Origin: UMGS1484 sp045661365
Lineage (GTDB): Bacteria; Bacillota; Clostridia; Oscillospirales; Acutalibacteraceae
Reading direction: 5' to 3'
NCBI GenBank assembly: GCA_045661365.1
Contig: JAZRFL010000072.1
Span: 1 to 32,124 of the forward strand
Length of the DNA stretch: 32,124 nt
The translations under genes and the position numbers were made by a program. Positions within the stretch are counted from its first letter, which is position 1; each line of letters starts with the position of its first letter. Below, one piece after another: positions 7,732-14,484 of this stretch. Under the pieces are notes generated by a model, which was given only the letters and a program-made list of their open reading frames with translations, was not told where the DNA came from and did not search any database.

Positions 7732-8934
7732 TTATGAGTTTTTGGTTTTGGTATAACTGTAAATGTTTTGTGTATATTCGGTGCCACATTTTCCCATGGG
7801 AGAAAATGCCATGGTGTATAGGTCGGTTGCTAGGTTTTCCAAACGGAACAACCGTTTTCCCTCGGCAGGGAGATCGGCTACGTCCGAAGAACGTAGGATC
7901 AAGGGGATCTTTGCGGTTTGCCGCATTACACGCAAAACATCATTGCCCTTTTGATTTTGTCCCAATACCCGAATATAAGCAGGTGTCAAAGCTTGATCCC
8001 CCGCCGTTATGCCGATTGCGGCACACAACAAAATGCGGCGAATGCGAGCCAGGGGATACCGCTTGGTTTTGACAGCGGTGTAAATCCCTTCAAAGCTGTC
8101 GTAATGGCGAATGGCCTCGTACAGGCGATTTTCCAACCCTTCGCTAACACCTGCGATTCGGGCTAAATACCCGGGGTCTACCATACGCAACCGCGACAAC
8201 AGGGCGGTATTTAGTTGTTTTATATGAATCGGTGCTTGCCCTTCTTTTTTGCGCTCGGCAAAAATAGACATGGTTTCATTTGGGGCAAAGGACAGAGCGG
8301 TTTCGGGGGCTTCGCACAACAATTTTCGCAACTGTGAAGCCGAACAAATCGTATCGGAACCAAGGGTGCTGTCGTGGGCGGCACCGTCGCGCAAGATCGT
8401 TTCCGGCTTGGTGTGAGAATACCGTCGCCGCAAAGCAAGCAAATATTCTACCCCCAAAAGGTTGTTGGGGGACGCTAAAATTTCAGCTTCTTTGAGATAT
8501 CCGTTTTCTGCCAAAGCGGCAGTACGTGCCGCCGCGACCGGAGCATCGCCCAAATCGATCAAGTGGCGGGATTCCAAAGATTCAATTGCCATGGCAGTAT
8601 CCATAAGGGCGCGAATATCACCGCATTCACTGCCGAAATGCAGCTCGTCAATGCACCCGGTTGCTACCAAGGTTTCAACCGCACCCTTGGCAAAAACCGA
8701 GGCATTGCCCAACGCATAGGCAACAGGCAACTCGATTACCAAATCGGCACCGTTTGCCAAGGCACAGCGTGTGCGTGCCAGCTTGTCCATAATGGCACAA
8801 TCACCCCGTTGGGTAAAATTCCCCGACATAATGCAAACGACGTGGGTGGCACCGTTGTTCCTTGCGGCTTGTATTTGATATGCGTGACCATTGTGAAAGG
8901 GATTGTATTCTGCAATGATTCCTGTGATCTTCAT
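7732..8934 (-). CDS. tmcAL: tRNA(Met) cytidine acetate ligase TmcAL (YlbM family)
   Basis: A 400-residue nucleotidyltransferase-fold protein. The N-terminus carries the diagnostic GIIAEYNPFHNGH motif (residues 4-16), an HxGH-type adenylate-forming signature. It is followed by MSGNFTQRGDCA and the ELPVAYALGNASVFA segment, all characteristic of the YlbM/TmcAL family. The Bacillus enzyme activates acetate with ATP and forms N4-acetylcytidine at the wobble C34 of elongator tRNA-Met. The C-terminal half is alpha-helical and binds tRNA. Length and motifs are normal. It is monocistronic, with its own promoter and terminator. The Shine-Dalgarno is imperfect: GGGGG lies 12 bases before the ATG, inside a small inverted repeat (8939-8954), so initiation may be weak. 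Confidence 0.92.
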   Translation of the reverse strand: MKITGIIAEYNPFHNGHAYQIQAARNNGATHVVCIMSGNFTQRGDCAIMDKLARTRCALANGADLVIELPVAYALGNASVFAKGAVETLVATGCIDELHFGSECGDIRALMDTAMAIESLESRHLIDLGDAPVAAARTAALAENGYLKEAEILASPNNLLGVEYLLALRRRYSHTKPETILRDGAAHDSTLGSDTICSASQLRKLLCEAPETALSFAPNETMSIFAERKKEGQAPIHIKQLNTALLSRLRMVDPGYLARIAGVSEGLENRLYEAIRHYDSFEGIYTAVKTKRYPLARIRRILLCAAIGITAGDQALTPAYIRVLGQNQKGNDVLRVMRQTAKIPLILRSSDVADLPAEGKRLFRLENLATDLYTMAFSPMGKCGTEYTQNIYSYTKTKNS

Positions 8935-8951
8935 AAATCAAGGATTCCCCC

Positions 8952-8980
8952 TTGCTTTTTTTGTGGGATTCATGTATACT
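8952..8980 (+). promoter_or_regulatory. Sigma-A-type promoter for the NPLTG small protein
   Basis: The -35 box TTGCTT (8952-8957) and -10 box TATACT (8975-8980) are separated by 17 bases. Predicted start is near 8987, about 60 bases before the ATG at 9049. It faces the tmcAL promoter (8984-9012). Confidence 0.65.
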
Positions 8981-8983
8981 GTT

Positions 8984-9012
8984 ATTATATCGAAAACCAC
9001 AAAAAAATGCAA
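8984..9012 (-). promoter_or_regulatory. Sigma-A-type promoter for tmcAL
   Basis: Reading the minus strand, -35 TTGCAT (9012-9007), a 17-base spacer and a perfect -10 TATAAT (8989-8984). Predicted start is near 8977, about 40 bases before the tmcAL ATG. Confidence 0.75.
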
Positions 9013-9048
9013 GACCAATCCCCATTTGTTTTGAAAGGAAGCGAGTTT

Positions 9049-9246
9049 ATGTTATCCCTTTTACGATTTCTTACAGTCAACCCTTTGACCGGTGACAATT
9101 CCGACACCGGCTTGATCATTGGCTTAATTATTGGTGGTGTTTGTGTGTTGGCGGTAGTAGCCATGTCGGTATTACCCAAATTGACTCGCAAGTCTCAACC
9201 GGAAGAAACCGAATCGCAAATCGAGGAAATCACCGAAGACGAATAG
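9049..9246 (+). CDS. Small membrane protein with sortase-like NPLTG signal
   Basis: A 65-residue protein. After ten residues comes NPLTGD (11-16), then a 20-25 residue hydrophobic span rich in Gly, Ile and Val, a short basic patch (LTRK) and an acidic tail of about 17 residues ending the protein. The order NPxTG, hydrophobic stretch, positive charges resembles a sortase (class B-like) cell-wall sorting signal. However, there is almost no protein before it, and the acidic tail is unusual. It may instead be a simple single-span membrane peptide. GAAAGGAA (9033-9040) precedes the ATG by 8 bases, and the open frame further upstream is antisense to tmcAL. It has its own promoter and terminator. 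No sortase gene is in the window. Confidence 0.7.
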   Translation: MLSLLRFLTVNPLTGDNSDTGLIIGLIIGGVCVLAVVAMSVLPKLTRKSQPEETESQIEEITEDE

Positions 9247-9253
9247 TTGCTTG

Positions 9254-9282
9254 AGGCAGTTCATTTTGGGCTGCCTTTTTTT
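9254..9282 (+). terminator. Intrinsic terminator/attenuator before the rhamnosidase gene
   Basis: A 6-bp GC-rich stem AGGCAG/CTGCCT (9254-9259 with 9271-9276) is followed by a T-run to 9281. The T-run runs straight into the GAAGGGAG ribosome site of the next gene, so it may attenuate that gene. Confidence 0.65.
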
Positions 9283-9298
9283 GAAGGGAGTATTACCT

Positions 9299-11890
9299 AT
9301 GTCAAGACCCTATGACCTTAAAATCAATTTGCTATCTCAGCCCTATGGCGTACCTGCCGACCAAATGACCTTTTCATTTTTTATGGAAAATGAAGGGGAG
9401 GGTACCCTGTTGCAAGCAGTGCGTGTGTCGGTCGCCGCAAGCCTGTCGGCTTGGGAAAAGCAAGACTATTTGTTTGACAGCGGTTTTTTTGCCGCCGACA
9501 ACAACTGTGGCATTTCGGTAGACGGTTTGTCTCAAGTCTTGAACGACGATCAATTGTACGTTTGTGCCATTCAGACCCAAACCAACTATGGGGAAAGTGA
9601 ATGGTCTGCTCCTTTGTATTTTTCCACAGCACCCAAGGCATGGAACCCTTGCGGCGTTTGGGCGGCTACGCCTTGCGATTTTTGCTTTTTGCGAAAAGAG
9701 GTTTCCTTGGCTGAACTGCCTGTAAAAGCATTGTTGCAGGTAACGGCCCGTTCTCCCGAGCCCATTCGCCAATATGTATACCACGTCACCTGCAACGGAG
9801 AATTTGTTGGCTTGGGACCTGCTCGTTACGGTAAGCAGGGGGAACAGATCGAACTGTACTATGAAACCATTGACATTACGCATGCATTACAAGAGGGCGT
9901 TAATTGTTTGGGCTTTGCTTGTTATACCACAAGCGATCATTTGTTTGCCGCTCGCCTTACGGTGTTTGATGCCGCAGGTCAAAAGACGGTTGTATTTGAC
10001 AACGCATCTTCCTTTGAGGGAATGAATGCTACCGAGGTGTTTCGACCGGAGCAATCCATTGGTACCAATTACTTTTTTGCCCATGCGGAAAATATAGACG
10101 GACAACGGTTCCCTTACGGTTGGGATTCTCCTGCCTACAAGGGGGAATTTGCTCCCGTTGCCGATAAAGGTGATTTGTTGGACGAAAGTATGGTGTTGAA
10201 ACCGTATCCCGCTCCCATTGTAAAACGGGATCAAATGTCGGCTCAACGGTACGAAATCCAAGAAGACGGTAGCCTGTTGGTAGACTTGGGAAAAGAAATT
10301 ATTGGTGGTATTGCTCTTACTGCTGACCTTGCCCAAGCTTGCGATGTAACGTTGCGCTTTGGGGAAGAATTAACCCCCGAAGGCCGCGTGAAATACGCCA
10401 TGCGTACCACCAACGTGTACGAGGAGCATTGGCATTTGGCGGCAGGGAAACACACCTTGTCCGAAATCGGCATGAAAACCTTCCGTTATATAGAAATCGT
10501 TGGCTGCCCTCCCGAGGCCGATATCACGGTTGTGGGCAATGCTTATTGTACGGAATTTGACCAAAATGCCGCTTACTTTACCTCTTCCAGTGAACTACTT
10601 AACACCATATATGATCTTTGCCAATATACCATAAAGGCGACCAACCAAAACCTGTATGTCGACTCGCAATCCCGCGAGCGGTGTGCTTATGAGGGAGACG
10701 TGTTGATCAACATGCTGACTGCCGCAGGGGTGCAGGATTGCCATGCTCTTTCTCGTTGGAGTATCGACTATTTGCTGACCCACCGCACCTGGCCGGCAGA
10801 ATACGTGCTGTATTGCATATTAATGGCACGGGCCGACTATGAATATACCGGTGACGCTACCCTGTTACAGCAATGTTACCAATTGTTTAAACAAAATTTG
10901 TATTGGCAGCATTATGATCCGCAGGTGGGATTGGTACGTAACATTACTATGGCAGGCAATGTGATGGACGCAGTTTTGGTAGACTGGCCCATGAGCGAAC
11001 GCGACGGCTACGAATATAATCGTGCCATATATAATACGGTGCTGAATAGTGTACATTACCGTGCCCTTGCCGATCTTGCTTATCTTGCCAACGTGTTGGG
11101 TATACAAGAAGATGCCGAACATTATCAACAATTGGCAGATACCTTGAAAACGGCCATGATCGAGAAATTATACGACGAACAGCGTGGCTGCTTTGTGGAC
11201 GGCTTGACCGACCAAGGAGAACCTTTGATCCATGCGGCACAACATGCAACCGCTTTTGCTTTGTATGCAGGCGTTTATGATTCCGTGGTTATGCAACAGG
11301 CCATGGCAAAGTATCTTGCCGATCAGGGCGAAATCCGCATGAGTGTGTATGGCGCTCATTTCTTGCTGGAGGGTTTGTATCAAGCCGCCGTGGGTGCTGC
11401 CGCCAACAAATTGTTGCTTAGCGATGACGTTTCTGAGGGAGCACGTACTTGGGCATATATGTTAGATAAATTAGATGCTACCGTTACCACCGAAGCATGG
11501 AACGTGATTAATAAACCAAACATGACTTGGTCTCATCCTTGGGGCTCGGCGGCCGGTGCGGCAATTGTACGAGGGGTGTTTGGTATAAGACCCTTGGAAC
11601 CCGGATTTAAGGAATTTTCAGTAGATCTTCAAACCGAAGGGTTGCGATACGGCGCAATCAAAGCTCCTACGGTCAAAGGCCCGATTACCGTTTCCTTTAA
11701 CACCACCGAAGAAAATTGTGCCATGTCGGTTAATTTGACCGTACCCGCCAACGCGTTGGCACGTTTGAGTATACCTGCTCCCACGGAGCACACGGTAACC
11801 GTCAACGGAAAAGCCATAGAAGCGATCTGTCAAAACGGGCGCTATGGTTGCTGTCTGGGTAGCGGTCAATGGTTGGTTGAGATCAAATAA
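9299..11890 (+). CDS. GH78 alpha-L-rhamnosidase
   Basis: An 863-residue glycoside hydrolase expected to release terminal L-rhamnose from pectin side chains, plant glycosides or bacterial polysaccharides. The N-terminal beta-sandwich parts (to ~residue 350) include the GPARYGKQ and GLGP region of the rhamnosidase N domain and DLGKEIIGG of the concanavalin-like domain. The (alpha/alpha)6 catalytic domain contains DSQSRERCAYEGD (455-467), where Asp455, Arg459 and Glu460 match the conserved D-x3-R-E catalytic/substrate motif. A C-terminal beta domain follows SHPWGSAAG. There is no signal peptide, so the enzyme is probably cytoplasmic and acts on imported oligosaccharides. The start at 9299 follows GAAGGGAG (9283-9290). 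An in-frame upstream extension to 9251 crosses the terminator and is rejected. Confidence 0.88.
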   Translation: MSRPYDLKINLLSQPYGVPADQMTFSFFMENEGEGTLLQAVRVSVAASLSAWEKQDYLFDSGFFAADNNCGISVDGLSQVLNDDQLYVCAIQTQTNYGESEWSAPLYFSTAPKAWNPCGVWAATPCDFCFLRKEVSLAELPVKALLQVTARSPEPIRQYVYHVTCNGEFVGLGPARYGKQGEQIELYYETIDITHALQEGVNCLGFACYTTSDHLFAARLTVFDAAGQKTVVFDNASSFEGMNATEVFRPEQSIGTNYFFAHAENIDGQRFPYGWDSPAYKGEFAPVADKGDLLDESMVLKPYPAPIVKRDQMSAQRYEIQEDGSLLVDLGKEIIGGIALTADLAQACDVTLRFGEELTPEGRVKYAMRTTNVYEEHWHLAAGKHTLSEIGMKTFRYIEIVGCPPEADITVVGNAYCTEFDQNAAYFTSSSELLNTIYDLCQYTIKATNQNLYVDSQSRERCAYEGDVLINMLTAAGVQDCHALSRWSIDYLLTHRTWPAEYVLYCILMARADYEYTGDATLLQQCYQLFKQNLYWQHYDPQVGLVRNITMAGNVMDAVLVDWPMSERDGYEYNRAIYNTVLNSVHYRALADLAYLANVLGIQEDAEHYQQLADTLKTAMIEKLYDEQRGCFVDGLTDQGEPLIHAAQHATAFALYAGVYDSVVMQQAMAKYLADQGEIRMSVYGAHFLLEGLYQAAVGAAANKLLLSDDVSEGARTWAYMLDKLDATVTTEAWNVINKPNMTWSHPWGSAAGAAIVRGVFGIRPLEPGFKEFSVDLQTEGLRYGAIKAPTVKGPITVSFNTTEENCAMSVNLTVPANALARLSIPAPTEHTVTVNGKAIEAICQNGRYGCCLGSGQWLVEIK

Positions 11891-11915
11891 AGGTTTTACA
11901 AAGAAAAAACGTTTT

Positions 11916-11950
11916 AAAACGCAGGAATCCTTTGTGGATTGCTGCGTTTT
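11916..11950 (+). terminator. Intrinsic terminator after the rhamnosidase
   Basis: Arms AAAACGCAG (11916-11924) and CTGCGTTTT (11942-11950) plus an inner 5-bp AATCC/GGATT pairing, with one G-G mismatch, are followed by a T-run. Confidence 0.85.
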
Positions 11951-12033
11951 TGGCTTGTTTCCCATTCGAATCGCAAGCATTTTAAGGTGCGAAGCAGTTT
12001 TAAGATACAGATTTTTCTTTTAAACAAAATAAT

Positions 12034-12069
12034 AAAAATCATGTAATACTCGCGTATTACAGGATTTTT
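12034..12069. terminator. Symmetric terminator serving the minus-strand transpeptidase pair
   Basis: TGTAATAC/GTATTACA (12042-12049 with 12054-12061), a mismatch, then AAAAATC/GATTTTT (12034-12040 with 12063-12069). U-runs follow on both strands. It lies about 80 bases after the stop of the minus-strand gene ending at 12148. I see nothing else in the gap 11951-12147. Confidence 0.75.
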
Positions 12070-12147
12070 TCATACAGGCTAAAGGGAAAAGATGCTCTTA
12101 AAACCGATTTTTCCTTGCAGAGTGCTGCCCTTACAGGCGTGTTCTTT

Positions 12148-12942
12148 TTATCGGTCATGTTGGGGAACAATGAGAATGTGTGGATTTCTCGTTTTATCAA
12201 GCCGTGCAAGATAGTTCAATACGTTGGCTTGATCGGTGGCAATGCATCCTGCAGTGTAGCTATTGCCTATATGAAAGAAGATGGCAGAACCGGCATTTTT
12301 TACCCCTTCGGAATTATAATCGATCACAAAGCCGTACTCGTATTCTTTAAAATCGATCATATGTTCGGCACTGTTCCACTCGGTCGGGTCGGTGGTGGTG
12401 ACGTATTGATTATAATAGTCCGATTCGGGATCGTCTACCCAGTAGCTTTCTTCGGTGATCGCCAAACAGTCCAACCCTGTTGGGGGAGGTGTGGCGGGAA
12501 TGTGAAATCCGTGACCGATGCCAAATAAACCGGCAGGGGTGAATCGATCACCCTCCCGTTTGCTTTGGCTCACGCCGTTTTTTCCCACAAAGCCCGAGCA
12601 GGCAAGAGACGGTTCTTCTACCCAAAGTTGGTCGACCAATTGATAAAACCGAATAGAGGCATTTTGTTGCTCAGCCGTTACAACGATCAGTTGTTGACAG
12701 TCGGCATCGGTCAACGCTTGGTAGGTATAACCGTTTTGCGTTAAGGAACGAGTCAATTCATCGGGTTGTGTCAGGGACGGTGGGGGGGAGTCCACGTCGG
12801 TTTTCGTTTCTGCGTCGGTTGGCGTGTTAACCGAAACCATGGAAGAAGGAGTAGGAGTGGTTGGTTGAGGTGCGGCGGTGCATCCGATCAAGCTTGTCAG
12901 CAACACCCCAACACATATAATAGAAAGAAATTTTTGTTTCAT
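12148..12942 (-). CDS. L,D-transpeptidase-family lipoprotein (YkuD-like), His present
   Basis: A 264-residue protein with a lipoprotein signal peptide (lipobox LIGC, Cys21), a Thr/Pro/Ser-rich linker to ~residue 65, and a C-terminal YkuD-like domain. Characteristic segments are VGKNGVS, FTPAGLFGIG, WVDDPESDYYNQ, EHM and the active-site stretch FHIGNSYTAGC, with His224 and nucleophile Cys233. Such enzymes form or exchange 3-3 cross-links in peptidoglycan outside the membrane; the natural substrate here is unknown. It is the second gene of a two-gene operon, 11 bases after its paralogue. No clear Shine-Dalgarno precedes its ATG, so translation may depend on coupling to the upstream gene. Confidence 0.83.
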   Translation of the reverse strand: MKQKFLSIICVGVLLTSLIGCTAAPQPTTPTPSSMVSVNTPTDAETKTDVDSPPPSLTQPDELTRSLTQNGYTYQALTDADCQQLIVVTAEQQNASIRFYQLVDQLWVEEPSLACSGFVGKNGVSQSKREGDRFTPAGLFGIGHGFHIPATPPPTGLDCLAITEESYWVDDPESDYYNQYVTTTDPTEWNSAEHMIDFKEYEYGFVIDYNSEGVKNAGSAIFFHIGNSYTAGCIATDQANVLNYLARLDKTRNPHILIVPQHDR

Positions 12943-12953
12943 AAAAGTAATCG

Positions 12954-13895
12954 TTAGGCAATGATCTCAATGTGTGGCTGATTGCTGTAATCCAACAAAG
13001 AAAGAATATGGATCAGGTCGGTATGAGCAATATCAATACAACCTGCGGTGGCGTATAGGGATGAGGTTTTGCCGCAAATAGTGATAGCAGAGCCTTTGCC
13101 GGGAACAACGTTTTGGTTGGTAATTCCGTCACCATTGTGTTCAATATAGATGCAGAAATCGGTATTGCCGCTGATAATGGTTTCTCCCAAAGTATCATAA
13201 TGCGTACCGCTAGGCAAAGATTGAATGTTTTGTATGGTGTTGTAGTAAGTCGAAGCAGTATCGTCAACCACACAGGTTTGTTTGGTTACGGTAATATAAG
13301 GCCAAGCGGAATTGACAGGACGGGTTTCGGCAAGAATGACCCCCAATTTAAAAGTACCGGCAGGGGTGATCCCTTTTCCTTCGCCATAGTTGTAGCCGAT
13401 CCCGTTTTTCCCAACCGTGGCACTGCAAGTATATTTGAGTTGCCATGAACCGCTTTCAAAATTCATGAGTTGCATGGTGGCGGTGGACTTTCCGGTAGCA
13501 GTTACCACTAGCTTTTGGGAGTAACCGTAGGGATTGGGAGATTTTCCCAAGGAAATGACAAATGTCAAAGAAGTGTTGGGTTGCAACTCGGTACCACCTA
13601 AGTGGTTTTGACTGACCACGTAATTTTCCGGTACGGTTTCGTTATGAGCGTATTCGAAAATCACTTGGTATTTTCCTGCAAAATATTGTTCCACCTCTGT
13701 CTTCGACCAGCCGCTGCAGGCCGGCATTAATTCTTTTTGTGCAGGAACTGCTACACTCGCAACAGATTGCGTGTCAAAAGAAACGTCATCGTTACTATGA
13801 TCATCGGAGTCAAAAGCACGTTTTTTTTGCTTGTCGCAAGCAGTTAAGGTTAAAATAAGGATCAAGGAACAGAAAACCAGAAGAAATCGTTTCAT
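12954..13895 (-). CDS. PASTA-like + L,D-transpeptidase-like lipoprotein, expected His replaced by Cys
   Basis: A 313-residue lipoprotein (lipobox LTAC, Cys20) with an acidic/Ser-rich linker, a PASTA-like domain at about residues 52-118 ending in FVISLGK, and a C-terminal YkuD-like domain. That domain shares VGKNGIGY, TPAGTFKLG, VVDDTASTYYN and YATAGC (Cys286) with the downstream paralogue. In the paralogue the stretch before the cysteine is FHIG; here it is ICG, so the expected histidine is Cys274. PASTA domains bind peptidoglycan or muropeptides, so this protein may be a cell-wall binding or altered-activity homologue. GGAGGGG precedes the ATG, and a promoter is visible upstream (13920-13948). 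Confidence 0.8.
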   Translation of the reverse strand: MKRFLLVFCSLILILTLTACDKQKKRAFDSDDHSNDDVSFDTQSVASVAVPAQKELMPACSGWSKTEVEQYFAGKYQVIFEYAHNETVPENYVVSQNHLGGTELQPNTSLTFVISLGKSPNPYGYSQKLVVTATGKSTATMQLMNFESGSWQLKYTCSATVGKNGIGYNYGEGKGITPAGTFKLGVILAETRPVNSAWPYITVTKQTCVVDDTASTYYNTIQNIQSLPSGTHYDTLGETIISGNTDFCIYIEHNGDGITNQNVVPGKGSAITICGKTSSLYATAGCIDIAHTDLIHILSLLDYSNQPHIEIIA

Positions 13896-13919
13896 GGAAT
13901 ACCCCTCCGTACTTAATTT

Positions 13920-13948
13920 TTTATAATGATAGCATAAATCGAAAACAA
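13920..13948 (-). promoter_or_regulatory. Promoter for the L,D-transpeptidase pair
   Basis: Minus strand: -35 TTGTTT (13948-13943), 17-base spacer, -10 TATAAA (13925-13920), about 25 bases before the ATG at 13895. Confidence 0.6.
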
Positions 13949-13971
13949 TTGCAAGAACTATGTCGAGTCGT

Positions 13972-14021
13972 GTTTCTCATCCCTTCCGGCGCATAAAAAA
14001 ACTGCAATACCCAAATGGGTA
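13972..14021. repeat. 50-bp direct repeat, copy 1
   Basis: It matches 14159-14208 at 48 of 50 positions (differences at 13991 and 14004). It holds the left half of the tRNA-terminator palindrome, but the right half is replaced by unrelated sequence, so this copy cannot form the full terminator hairpin. Confidence 0.85.
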
Positions 14022-14033
14022 CGAAACAACACC

Positions 14034-14067
14034 AAAAATCTTGTGCGCCTTCGGCTTCAAGATTTTG
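14034..14067. repeat. Hairpin in the tRNA-flanking spacer
   Basis: AAAATCTTG (14035-14043) pairs with CAAGATTTT (14058-14066), with an inner GCC-TTC-GGC loop. Function unknown; part of a hairpin-rich spacer running from 13972 to 14219. Confidence 0.7.
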
Positions 14068-14088
14068 AAGGGATTCTCCACTCAATGC

Positions 14089-14113
14089 GAAAACAGTCCC
14101 CCGGACTGTTTTC
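14089..14113. repeat. Perfect 11-bp hairpin with 3-base loop
   Basis: GAAAACAGTCC (14089-14099) and GGACTGTTTTC (14103-14113) flank CCC. The stem ends in A/T-rich sequence on both sides, like a terminator without a long U-run. A further 8-bp inverted repeat follows (CAAAAGTT 14118-14125 with AACTTTTG 14145-14152). Confidence 0.75.
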
Positions 14114-14158
14114 TGATCAAAAGTTATTGCTCGTTCCACTCGCCAACTTTTGAATTTC

Positions 14159-14208
14159 GTTTCTCATCCCTTCCGGCACATAAAAAAACTGTAATACCCA
14201 AATGGGTA
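14159..14208. repeat. 50-bp direct repeat, copy 2
   Basis: Second copy of the 13972-14021 repeat, 187 bp away. Its right part is the left arm of the tRNA-Arg terminator and its left part is complementary to the tRNA 3' end (see findings). Confidence 0.85.
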
Positions 14209-14219
14209 TTGCAGTTTTT
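14182..14219 (-). terminator. tRNA-Arg terminator
   Basis: A 17-bp stem (14184-14200 with 14203-14219, one G-U pair) with a 2-base gap as loop and a U-run on the minus strand (14188-14182). The stem begins at the last base of the encoded CCA, so it directly abuts the mature tRNA end. Confidence 0.85.
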
Positions 14220-14295
14220 GGCGCGCCAGAAGGGATTCGAACCCCTGACCTTTTGGTTCGTAGCCAAACACTCTATCCGGCTGAGCTACTGGCGC
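14219..14295 (-). tRNA. tRNA-Arg (anticodon ACG)
   Basis: Read on the minus strand, the gene starts at 14295 with the 7-bp acceptor arm GCGCCAG pairing with CTGGCGC (14229-14223). The D-arm is TAGCTCAGCCGGATAGAG. The anticodon stem TTTGG/CCAAA encloses CTACGAA, giving anticodon ACG. The T-arm is CAGGGGTTCGAATCCCTT, with the invariant TTCGAAT. The discriminator base is G and CCA is encoded (14221-14219). The A34 is expected to be deaminated to inosine to read CGU, CGC and CGA. It is a single gene with its own promoter and terminator. Confidence 0.97.
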
Positions 14296-14321
14296 AAAGC
14301 ACATCTTTTGGATGCCAAAGT

Positions 14322-14350
14322 ATAATAGCACATCTTTTTGTAAAAATCAA
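14322..14350 (-). promoter_or_regulatory. Promoter of tRNA-Arg
   Basis: Minus strand: -35 TTGATT (14350-14345), 17-base spacer ending in TGC (extended -10), -10 TATTAT (14327-14322), about 27 bases before the tRNA 5' end. Confidence 0.7.
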
Positions 14351-14409
14351 GTGTTTTTTTCAAAAAAATGAAAAATCTTTTTTGAAGCCGAATTCAAAGC
14401 AATTTACTG

Positions 14410-14438
14410 TTGCAAAAAAAAGAAAAAAAGAGTATAAT
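14410..14438 (+). promoter_or_regulatory. Sigma-A promoter of the 14485-17925 operon
   Basis: -35 TTGCAA (14410-14415), 17-base A-rich spacer, perfect -10 TATAAT (14433-14438). The first ATG with a good ribosome site is at 14485. Confidence 0.85.
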
Positions 14439-14484
14439 AACGCTAATGATTTTCATGTTTCTTGTGTGTTTAGGAGGGAACGAT

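Noticed and set aside
8563..9048. In-frame extension of the NPLTG peptide upstream
   Set aside because: It runs antisense to tmcAL and across two promoters. The ATG at 9049 has the ribosome site.
12115..12528. Plus-strand open frame of 137 residues
   Set aside because: It is antisense to the L,D-transpeptidase gene, which has clear domain motifs, and it has no promoter or ribosome site.
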